Shown here: one piece after another, positions 8,019-14,523 of the stretch
Layout of the letters: every line of letters begins with the position of its first letter
Position numbering within the stretch: the stretch's first letter is position 1
From: JBCDCP01 sp039181495
Lineage (GTDB): Bacteria > Pseudomonadota > Alphaproteobacteria > Rhizobiales > Tepidamorphaceae
DNA length: 20,278 bases
NCBI GenBank assembly: GCA_039181495.1
Contig: JBCDCP010000049.1
Span: 1 to 20,278, forward strand
Reading direction: 5' to 3'
Notes under the pieces: model-generated
Told to the model about the DNA's origin: nothing
Database searches by the model: none
Seen by the model: only the letters and a program-made list of their open reading frames with translations
Program-made: the position numbers and the translations under genes

Positions 8019-8935
8019 CAGCCGCGCTCCCGTTCCTGCTGCCGCTGTTGCTGCGCCTGGAACAACACGATGGGAACGATCAGCAACAGCAACAGAATGA
8101 CCGCCACAGCCGAAGAGACAGGCCAGTCCCGGTTCGAAAAGAACTCGACCCAGAGCGTTCTGCCGATCATCAGCGTGTTCGATCCACCCAACAGATCGGG
8201 GATGACAAACTCGCCGACCGCAGGAATGAAAACGAGGAAGCAACCAGCAATCACGCCGGGCAGGGACAATGGGAAGGTGATCTTCCAGAATGCCTTGGTC
8301 GGCGGGCAACCAAGATCCTCGGCGGCTTCAAGCAATGACCCATCGAGCTTTTCAAGCGCAGAGTAGAGCGGCAACACCATGAACGGCAGATAGGAGTAGA
8401 CGATGCCGATGTAGACCGCGTTGGTCGTGTTGATTATCTGCACCTGTTCATCCGGACCCATGATTCCGATGAACTGCAACACCACAGTGAGCAGGCCTTC
8501 GGGCTTGAGGATGCCGATCCAGGCGTAGACGCGGATCAGAAACGATGTCCAGAACGGCAGGATAACCAGCATCAGCAGCGTCGGCCGCCAATGCGCCGGC
8601 GCGCGCGCCATGCCATAGGCCAGCGGATAGCCGACAAGCAGCGTGATGAACGTCGACACCGCGGCGATCTGGACGCTCGAAAAGTAGGCCCGGACGTAGA
8701 GATCGTCGGTCAGCAGGAAGCGGTAATTTTCCCATGACAGCGCCGCCAGCTTGGTGGTCAACACGTCCCAGCCGTCGGTAAGACTGAACACCGGTCGGTA
8801 AGGCGGAATGGCGATTGCGACTTCGGAAAACGAGATCCGCAGTACGATCAGAAACGGCACCAAGAAGAAGATCAGCAGCCACAGATAGGGGATCGCGATG
8901 ATCCAAAACCTGTTTCCGTGTGCGTTTGCGGCCAT
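8018..8935 (-). CDS. potH: putrescine ABC transporter permease PotH
   Basis: Inner-membrane permease subunit, 305 aa, that pairs with PotI to form the putrescine channel. It begins with a short polar stretch and then the segment IIAIPYLWLLIFFLVPFLIVLRISFSE, typical of PotB/PotH. The EAA loop is LLEAAEDLGCPPTKAF followed by KITFPLSLPGVIAG, which should dock on the PotG ATPase. The ORF is open upstream to 9115, but that part overlaps potG out of frame and reads as low-quality Arg/Cys-rich sequence. I therefore use the ATG at 8935, 5 nt after the potG stop. Its stop overlaps the potI start by one base. Spacing and order indicate a single potG-potH-potI transcript. Assignment is confident; the exact polyamine (putrescine versus spermidine) is inferred from the PotF partner and the catabolic neighbours. 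Confidence 0.9.
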   Translation of the reverse strand: MAANAHGNRFWIIAIPYLWLLIFFLVPFLIVLRISFSEVAIAIPPYRPVFSLTDGWDVLTTKLAALSWENYRFLLTDDLYVRAYFSSVQIAAVSTFITLLVGYPLAYGMARAPAHWRPTLLMLVILPFWTSFLIRVYAWIGILKPEGLLTVVLQFIGIMGPDEQVQIINTTNAVYIGIVYSYLPFMVLPLYSALEKLDGSLLEAAEDLGCPPTKAFWKITFPLSLPGVIAGCFLVFIPAVGEFVIPDLLGGSNTLMIGRTLWVEFFSNRDWPVSSAVAVILLLLLIVPIVLFQAQQQRQQERERG

Positions 8936-8940
8936 CACAC

Positions 8941-10206
8941 TCAATCCAGCAAGACCACTGCACCGTCGGCGGCGAAATGCAGGTAGGCCTGATCTTCCCA
9001 GCTGATCAGTTGCTCGGTCGTGCGGCTGGCATTGGCTTTCAGGGCCTTGACCACCGCGCCCGACTTCATGCGCACATGATAGGTGGAGACATCGCCCAGA
9101 TAGCCAATGTCCCACACTTCACCGGTCATGACGTTCTTCGTTCGCGCCGGCGGCTTGTCGAGAGAGATGCGGACCTTTTCCGGGCGGATTGCGATCCAAG
9201 CCTGGCGACCAGGATCAGCGTCGATCTTCTGCTCGATAACGACCTGCCCAGCATCCGGCGTATCGACGGTGATCTTGCCACCTCGGTTGGCGGAGATGGT
9301 TCCTTCGATCAGATTGATGTCGCCAATGAAGTCGGCGACGTAACGGGAATTGGGATATTCGTAGATCTCGCCTGGGCTCGCGACCTGTACCAATCGGCCA
9401 TGATCCATAATCGCGATCCGGTCGGAGACCGTCATTGCCTCTTCCTGGTCATGGGTCACGATCAGGAATGTCAGCCCCAGTGTCTCTTGGAGATCCATCA
9501 ACTCGAACTGCGTTTCTTCGCGCAGTTTTTTGTCCAGCGCGCCGAGCGGTTCATCGAGCAGCAGCACCTTGGGGCGTTTGGCGATGGACCGAGCCAAGGC
9601 AACACGCTGCCGCTGACCGCCTGAGAGTTGATGTGGTTTGCGGGTCTTGAAGGCATCGAGCTTCACTAGCTTGAGCATTTCACCGACCCGATCGTCGATC
9701 TCGCCTTTGGGCAAGCGGTCCTGCTTCAGCCCGAACGCGATGTTGTCCGCGACATTCATGTGCGGGAACAGCGCATAGGACTGGAACATCATGTTCACTG
9801 GACGTCGGTAGGGTGGAATCGTCGAAACGTCCTGACCGTCCAGCAGGATGTGACCCTCGGTTGGTGTTTCGAAGCCGGCCAGCATGCGGAGCAACGTGGT
9901 CTTGCCGCACCCCGATGGTCCAAGCAGCGAGAAAAACTCCCGCTCGTACACGCCCAGGGTCAGGTCATTGACCGCAACAAATTCGCCGAAGCGCTTGGTG
10001 ATCGCATCAAAAAGAATGAAGGGCTCGACCGAAGGGTCGTTCCAAGGTGCGAAACTGCGCCGGATCGGGCCGGCCGATCTAACTGGCTCCTTTTTGGCCT
10101 TCGGTTTGGCCGGTTTGGTGCGTGTAGATGCCGACTTGCGCGCGGCGACGGCTTTCTTGACCGATGCCCGCTTACTGCCGGACGTCGTACGCGGCGTGGT
10201 CGCCAT
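8941..10206 (-). CDS. potG: putrescine ABC transporter ATP-binding protein PotG
   Basis: Cytoplasmic ATPase, 421 aa, that powers the PotHI channel. Motifs in order: Walker A GPSGCGKT (96-103), Q-loop glutamine 142 in MFQSYALFPHM, signature LSGGQRQ (194-200), Walker B VLLLDEP (214-220) and H-loop histidine 252. A C-terminal TOBE-type region follows from about residue 335 (WIAIRPEKVRISL onward). The nucleotide-binding domain begins only near residue 63 (FILFDAITKRFG). Residues 1-50 are a low-complexity tail dominated by Lys, Arg, Ala, Thr and Pro, resembling histone-H1-like basic tails. PotG proteins usually have at most a short N-terminal lead-in, so this is longer and more basic than expected. 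The start is well supported by a purine-rich GGGGGAGGGGGA just before the ATG, and no other Met precedes residue 139. It lies 81 nt after potF, with a hairpin between them. Confidence 0.92.
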   Translation of the reverse strand: MATTPRTTSGSKRASVKKAVAARKSASTRTKPAKPKAKKEPVRSAGPIRRSFAPWNDPSVEPFILFDAITKRFGEFVAVNDLTLGVYEREFFSLLGPSGCGKTTLLRMLAGFETPTEGHILLDGQDVSTIPPYRRPVNMMFQSYALFPHMNVADNIAFGLKQDRLPKGEIDDRVGEMLKLVKLDAFKTRKPHQLSGGQRQRVALARSIAKRPKVLLLDEPLGALDKKLREETQFELMDLQETLGLTFLIVTHDQEEAMTVSDRIAIMDHGRLVQVASPGEIYEYPNSRYVADFIGDINLIEGTISANRGGKITVDTPDAGQVVIEQKIDADPGRQAWIAIRPEKVRISLDKPPARTKNVMTGEVWDIGYLGDVSTYHVRMKSGAVVKALKANASRTTEQLISWEDQAYLHFAADGAVVLLD

Positions 10207-10246
10207 TCCCCCTCCCCCGTTTGCCCCAAAACTAGGCGGAGCACTC

Positions 10247-10274
10247 AGAAGCCCGACCGAGTGGCCGGGCTTCT
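10247..10274 (-). terminator. hairpin in the potF-potG gap, probable attenuator or mRNA-stability element
   Basis: A perfect 9-bp stem (AGAAGCCCG at 10247-10255, CGGGCTTCT at 10266-10274) encloses a 10-nt apical region that can add two more G-C pairs. It starts 13 nt beyond the potF stop in the direction of transcription. No T tract follows on the minus strand, so partial rather than full termination is likely. Hairpins after the binding-protein gene of ABC importer operons are known to raise binding-protein levels over the membrane subunits, for example after malE in enteric bacteria. That role here is inference. Confidence 0.55.
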
Positions 10275-10287
10275 CGCACTGTTGTCA

Positions 10288-11397
10288 TCAGCTTCCCGTC
10301 TTCACCTTGGTCCACAGCCGGGTCACAACGCGCTGGACACGCGGTGGATAGGTGGTGGTGGTGTAGAGCGCTTCGGCCACCGTGTCGGTTGGGTAGATCG
10401 TCGGATCGCCAATCACGTCCTCTTCCAGGAGTGGCTTGGAAGCCTCGTTTCCATTGGCGTAGTAGACGTAGTTCGACGCCTTCGCCATCACTTCGGCGCG
10501 CATGATGTAGTTCAGAAACTCGTGCGCTTCCTCCACATTTTTAGCGTCGGCCGGGATCGCCATCTGGTCAAACCACATCAGGGCTCCTTCTGCTGGAATG
10601 ACATACTCGATCGTCACTCCATTGTCGGCTTCTGCCGCCCGGTCGCGCGCCTGGATAACATCTCCCGACCAACCAACAGCCACGCAGATGTCACCATTGG
10701 CAAGCGCGTTGATGTATTCGGATGAATGGAATTTCTGGACATAAGGACGAATTGCCATAAGGGCAGCTTCGGCTTTGCCAATCACGTCAGGATCCTTGGA
10801 GTCAGGGTCTTCGCCGACATAGTTCAGCGCTGCTGGGATGATTTCTTCGGGCGCATCGAGGAAGTGGACGCCACAGGATTCCAGCTTCTCCATATTGGCG
10901 GGGTCCATGACCAGGTCCCAGCTGCCGGTTGGGGCATCATCACCAAGCACTTCCTTCACCTTGTCGACATTGAACCCGATGCCAGTGGTGCCCCACATGT
11001 AGTTGATGGAGAACTCGTTGCCTGGATCGTACTTTGCGGTCCGATCCTCGATCAGATCCCACATGTTGCCGAGATTGCTGAGTTTTGACTTGTCGAGTTT
11101 CTGGAACACACCAGCCTGGATCTGTCGGGAGAGGAAGGTGCCGCTGGGAACCACCACATCATAGCCGGTCGATCCGGCAAGTAGTCTGGTCTCAAGGACT
11201 TCGTTGGAGTCGAACACGTCGTAGACGACCTTGATGCCGGTCTCTTCGGTGAACTCCGTCAGAATGTCCTCATCAATGTAGTCGGACCAGTTAAAGACGT
11301 TGACGACGCGCTCCTGCGCCAGTGCTGGCCCGGCGAACAACAGCGATAGTGCGGCGACGCCTGACAGCCATTTGGCGGTTTGACCTGCTCGTGACAT
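10288..11397 (-). CDS. potF: periplasmic putrescine-binding protein PotF
   Basis: Extracytoplasmic polyamine-binding protein, 369 aa, of the PotD/PotF family. Residues 1-27 form a signal peptide (MSRAGQTAKW, a hydrophobic core, cleavage ALA|QE). The mature start VVNVFNWSDYIDEDIL is the family hallmark; the W-S-D-Y residues line the polyamine site. Further family features are DVFDSNEVLETRLLAG, YDVVVPSG and, near the end, VGWSGDVIQARDRA. Two ATGs are possible, at 11403 and 11397. The AGGGAG ribosome-binding site is only 1 nt from the first but 7 nt from the second, so I use 11397. First gene of the potFGHI set, 155 nt downstream of a PuuA-like gene on the same strand. Putrescine preference is inferred from the PotF-like organisation and the adjacent putrescine-degradation genes. 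Confidence 0.92.
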   Translation of the reverse strand: MSRAGQTAKWLSGVAALSLLFAGPALAQERVVNVFNWSDYIDEDILTEFTEETGIKVVYDVFDSNEVLETRLLAGSTGYDVVVPSGTFLSRQIQAGVFQKLDKSKLSNLGNMWDLIEDRTAKYDPGNEFSINYMWGTTGIGFNVDKVKEVLGDDAPTGSWDLVMDPANMEKLESCGVHFLDAPEEIIPAALNYVGEDPDSKDPDVIGKAEAALMAIRPYVQKFHSSEYINALANGDICVAVGWSGDVIQARDRAAEADNGVTIEYVIPAEGALMWFDQMAIPADAKNVEEAHEFLNYIMRAEVMAKASNYVYYANGNEASKPLLEEDVIGDPTIYPTDTVAEALYTTTTYPPRVQRVVTRLWTKVKTGS

Positions 11398-11436
11398 GCA
11401 CATTCTCCCTCTGGCATGTGAGATACCGGTTGGCCG

Positions 11437-11514
11437 GACGTTTTGCCCGCCTCTCCGGTTTGGCTCTTATATTTCCTGCATTTAAGACGGTTTGCCCGCA
11501 AAAAGGCAAACCGT
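11437..11514 (-). promoter_or_regulatory. potF upstream region: direct repeat, 10-bp inverted repeat and candidate -10
   Basis: The gap between the PuuA-like gene and potF (11398-11552) holds a 14-nt direct repeat with one mismatch, GACGTTTTGCCCGC at 11437-11450 and GACGGTTTGCCCGC at 11486-11499. The second copy is the left arm of a perfect inverted repeat, ACGGTTTGCC (11487-11496), 8-nt spacer, GGCAAACCGT (11505-11514). A minus-strand TATAAG (11466-11471) could be the potF -10. Its -35 position would then fall on the inverted repeat, as expected for an operator, though the hexamer there (CAAACC) is poor. The inverted repeat could instead be a transcription terminator for the upstream gene, but no good T tract follows it. 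Confidence 0.4.
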
Positions 11515-11552
11515 TTCATTGCTCAAAATGCGGGCAGTCGGGTCGATGGGCG

Positions 11553-12923
11553 TCACAGATAGGTCAGATGCTCAAGCGAGGTGATGCGGGTCATGAACGC
11601 ATCGAGTTCCGCTCGCTTCAACGCAGTGAAGACATCGACGAACCGTCGGCCAAGGATTGCGCGCAACTCATCCGACCCATCAAGCGCTTCAACTGCCTGA
11701 CCCATATCGTGAGTCAGGCGCATCGCGCCCTCAACGCCGTCATAGGCGTTTCCGGTTGCAGCCGCCGGCGGCGCCTGTTGCGACTCCAGTCCGGAAACCA
11801 CACCGGCGAGGACACCGGCCATGACAAGATGCGGATGCGCATCACCGCCGGCGACACGATGTTCAAGCCGACGGGCCGCTGCCGGTCCACCGGGGACACG
11901 AACAGCAACCGAGCGATTGTTTTCGCCCCAGGCCACAAGGGTCGGCGCGTAGCTACCCGGTGCCAGCCGGCGATAGCCGTTGAAAGTATTGATGAACAAT
12001 GCCAGCGCCGCCGGCATTGTCTGAAGACACCCGGCAATGGCATGCTCAAGGCGCGTTTCGCCGGTTTTTTCGCAGGCGAAGATGTTGCTTCCTGACCCAT
12101 CGAGCAGGCTGACATGGACATGCATGCCGTTGCCCGGCCAATCCTGAAACGGTTTGGCCATGAAGCTCGCCTTCAACCCATGCCGCCTCGCAACGCCTGA
12201 GATCAATCGGCGCAGCAGCACTGCGTCATCGGCTGCCGCCATGGCATCGTCGCGGTGACTCAGATTGACTTCGAACTGGCTGGTGGCAGCTTCTGAGAGG
12301 ATGGTGTCGACCGGAAGGTCCTGGGCAATAGCCGCTTCGCGGATGCCAGCCAGGAACCGTTCGAGCTCATCAAGTTCGGCCATGCCGTACATGTGCTGAG
12401 GGTCAATGCCGCCAACGGAACCAACATGGGGGATCGGCGGGGCGCCCGTTGAGCTCTCATCGACCTTCAGCAGATAGAACTCCATTTCGGTGGCTGCCAC
12501 CGGTGTGAGATCTTGTGCTGCGCTGGCTTCAAGCACCCGGGCGAGGACCCGACGCGGATCAACCGCGAAGGGAGATCCGTTCGGCTCATGTATCGCCAGC
12601 AAAACCTGGGCTGTTGGCCGCGGCGCCCATGGCACGCGCTTCAGGCTTCCCGGCACGCCGAAACACGTGCCGTCAACATCACCTGTTTCGATATGCAGCC
12701 CTGTCTCAGGCACTTCGCGCCCCCAAACATCGAGGCCAAAGACTGACAAGGGCAGCTGGATACCAGAGGAAAAAGCCTTCAACGCGGCTTCTGGTGGCGC
12801 CCACTTTCCGCGCAGTATGCCGTTGGTGTCCGGCACCAAAAGCTCGAGCGTCTCGAGATCGGGATTGTCGGCCAGAAAGCCACGAACCTCGTCGAGCCGG
12901 GCTTGGTCTGTCGTGGCTTGCAT
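11553..12923 (-). CDS. glutamine synthetase family protein, probable gamma-glutamylputrescine synthetase (PuuA-like, paralog 1)
   Basis: Predicted ATP-dependent ligase, 456 aa, of the glutamine synthetase superfamily. The PuuA branch joins glutamate to putrescine to give gamma-glutamylputrescine, the first step of the glutamylated degradation route. The N-terminal beta-grasp motif PDTNGILRGKW is at 31-41. Metal- and substrate-site motifs are ATEMEFYLL (144-152), SEAATSQFEVNLSH (210-223), GNGMHVHVSL (264-273), NNRSVAVRVP (335-344) and RRLEHRVAGGDAHPHL (351-366), so the active site looks intact. The adenylylation-site region of classical GlnA is not recognisable, which fits a PuuA-type rather than a nitrogen-assimilating enzyme. 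It is divergent from the second PuuA-like gene and upstream of potFGHI on the same strand. It is only distantly similar by eye to that second copy, so the two probably act on different amines or conditions. Substrate is inferred from context. Confidence 0.78.
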   Translation of the reverse strand: MQATTDQARLDEVRGFLADNPDLETLELLVPDTNGILRGKWAPPEAALKAFSSGIQLPLSVFGLDVWGREVPETGLHIETGDVDGTCFGVPGSLKRVPWAPRPTAQVLLAIHEPNGSPFAVDPRRVLARVLEASAAQDLTPVAATEMEFYLLKVDESSTGAPPIPHVGSVGGIDPQHMYGMAELDELERFLAGIREAAIAQDLPVDTILSEAATSQFEVNLSHRDDAMAAADDAVLLRRLISGVARRHGLKASFMAKPFQDWPGNGMHVHVSLLDGSGSNIFACEKTGETRLEHAIAGCLQTMPAALALFINTFNGYRRLAPGSYAPTLVAWGENNRSVAVRVPGGPAAARRLEHRVAGGDAHPHLVMAGVLAGVVSGLESQQAPPAAATGNAYDGVEGAMRLTHDMGQAVEALDGSDELRAILGRRFVDVFTALKRAELDAFMTRITSLEHLTYL

Positions 12924-13050
12924 GGTGCGGTCTGGCGTTAATCAACGGGGCAAACAATCCAACAGATTGGCACGGACCTATTCCGTCTGTCATCCTTTCC
13001 CGCTAGGGAAGATATGAACGCAGGCGAAACGCTTGAAAGGAAGGGTCCCT
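12924..13050. promoter_or_regulatory. divergent regulatory region between the two PuuA-like genes
   Basis: This 127-nt gap must hold the promoters of both catabolic arms. I see three short perfect inverted repeats: CAATC-N5-GATTG (12955-12969), ACGGA-N5-TCCGT (12972-12986) and TTCCC-N4-GGGAA (12997-13010). The first two share the 5-5-5 layout and lie 17 nt apart centre to centre. The octamer GGGCAAAC (12948-12955) abuts the first repeat and also occurs near potF. No clear -35/-10 pair is visible on either strand. The ATG at 13014 lies in a frame that does not encode the downstream protein. Confidence 0.4.
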
Positions 13051-14490
13051 TTGGCCACGCGCAAGAACCACCGCATGACGCCTGGCGAGGCGGCGGCATT
13101 GCGACAGGCAGCCGAAGCAATCGACAATGCCCGCGGTGTCGCCAACCCGGAGGAGGCACGGGCCTGGCTACAGGCGCGGCGCATTACCGATGTCGAGTGT
13201 ATCGTGCCGGATCAGGCCGGCGTGGCGCGCGGCAAAATGATGCCGTCGGACAAATTCCTGGCGGCTGACGTGATGAGCCTGCCGCAATCGATCTTCTATC
13301 AAACGATCTCCGGCGATTATCCCACCATTGGCAGTGTCGAGGGCATTGATCCTGGCGACGGCGACTATGTTATGAAGCCCGATCTTTCGACGCTGACGCT
13401 GGTACCGTGGGAAGACGATCCTACCGCGCAGATCATACATGACGCCTATCACCGGACCGGCGGGGCGGTCGAAATCGCGCCGCGGCAGGTACTGCGCCGC
13501 GTACTACAGCGCTACGAAGCGCATGGGCTGACTCCGATCGTTGCGCCCGAAATCGAATTCTACCTCGTTCGGCCCAACCACGATCCGGACTACCCGCTTG
13601 AGCCACCTATAGGCCGTTCCGGCAGGGCCGAGGTGGGCAGGATGTCCTACTCGATCTCGGCCATCAACGAGTTCGATCCTCTGGTCGATGACGTCTATAA
13701 CTTCTCGGAAGGCCAGGGGCTGGAGATCGACACCCTGATCCATGAAGAGGGTGCGGCGCAGATGGAAATCAATCTGCGCCACGGGCCGCCGCTGGAGCTG
13801 GCCGATCAGGTTTTCCTGTTCAAACGCACCATTCGTGAGGCCGCGCTGCTCCACGACGTCTATGCCACCTTCATGGCCAAGCCGATCGCCGAGCAGCCGG
13901 GGTCGGCGATGCATCTACATCAGTCGATCATGCACGCAGATACTGGCGAGAACGCATTTTCCGATCCCAAGACCGGTGAGCCGACCGATCTGTTCCATGC
14001 CTTTATTGCCGGTCATCAGCATTACATCCCGCGGCTCATGTGCATGCTCGCTCCTTATGTGAATTCCTATCGGCGGCTGGCCCGCTATACGACCTCGCCG
14101 GTAAATACCAAATGGGGCTACGACAACCGCACAGTCGGTTTCCGCGTGCCGCCATCGGATGCAGGTGCCCGCCGGCTCGAGAACCGCGTACCGTCCTCAG
14201 ATGCCAACCCCTATCTGGTCACCGCCGCATCGTTGGCCGCCGGGCTGTTGGGCATCGAGCAGGCGATGAAACCCACGCCACCAATTACCGGATATCATTC
14301 GGACTCGGATTTCGAGCTGCCGCGCGGCCTGCTCGAAGCCGTCCAGCTTTTCCAGGAGACGCCAGAGTTTGAGGACGTATTCGGTGCGTCCTTCGTTGAC
14401 GTCTATGCCAAGATTAAGCATGAGGAATTTGAGACGTTCATGCGAGTCATCAGCCCCTGGGAACGGGAATATCTGCTGCTCAATGTGTGA
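13051..14490 (+). CDS. glutamine synthetase family protein, probable gamma-glutamylputrescine synthetase (PuuA-like, paralog 2)
   Basis: Predicted ligase, 479 aa, of the PuuA branch of the glutamine synthetase superfamily. Motifs are CIVPDQAGVARGKMMP (50-65), APEIEFYLV (165-173), HEEGAAQMEINLRHG (231-245), GSAMHLHQSI (284-293), YDNRTVGFRVP (357-367) and RRLENRVPSSDANPYL (374-389), giving an apparently complete active site. The open frame reaches a TTG at 13033. The TTG at 13051 is preceded by AGGAAGG with 7-nt spacing and is my preferred start; the ATG at 13075 has no ribosome-binding site. Length and motif wording differ markedly from the divergent paralog at 11553-12923. This is the first gene of a plus-strand set with an aminotransferase, a PuuB-type oxidase and a GNAT protein. 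Direct linkage to PuuB makes this copy the better candidate for the true gamma-glutamylputrescine synthetase. Confidence 0.82.
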   Translation: MATRKNHRMTPGEAAALRQAAEAIDNARGVANPEEARAWLQARRITDVECIVPDQAGVARGKMMPSDKFLAADVMSLPQSIFYQTISGDYPTIGSVEGIDPGDGDYVMKPDLSTLTLVPWEDDPTAQIIHDAYHRTGGAVEIAPRQVLRRVLQRYEAHGLTPIVAPEIEFYLVRPNHDPDYPLEPPIGRSGRAEVGRMSYSISAINEFDPLVDDVYNFSEGQGLEIDTLIHEEGAAQMEINLRHGPPLELADQVFLFKRTIREAALLHDVYATFMAKPIAEQPGSAMHLHQSIMHADTGENAFSDPKTGEPTDLFHAFIAGHQHYIPRLMCMLAPYVNSYRRLARYTTSPVNTKWGYDNRTVGFRVPPSDAGARRLENRVPSSDANPYLVTAASLAAGLLGIEQAMKPTPPITGYHSDSDFELPRGLLEAVQLFQETPEFEDVFGASFVDVYAKIKHEEFETFMRVISPWEREYLLLNV

Positions 14491-14523
14491 GTCAGCAGAA
14501 GCGTCGCAGGGGGAGCGATAATC

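Noticed and set aside
8019..8309. N-terminal extension of PotI to 370 aa
   Set aside because: It overlaps potH out of frame. The ATG at 8018 overlapping the potH stop gives a standard PotI length.
8936..9115. N-terminal extension of PotH to 365 aa
   Set aside because: It overlaps potG out of frame and is Arg/Cys-rich shadow sequence. The ATG at 8935 follows the potG stop directly.
9760..10725. 321-codon plus-strand ORF antisense to potG and potF
   Set aside because: It spans two well-identified genes and their gap; its length reflects the GC bias of the opposite strand.
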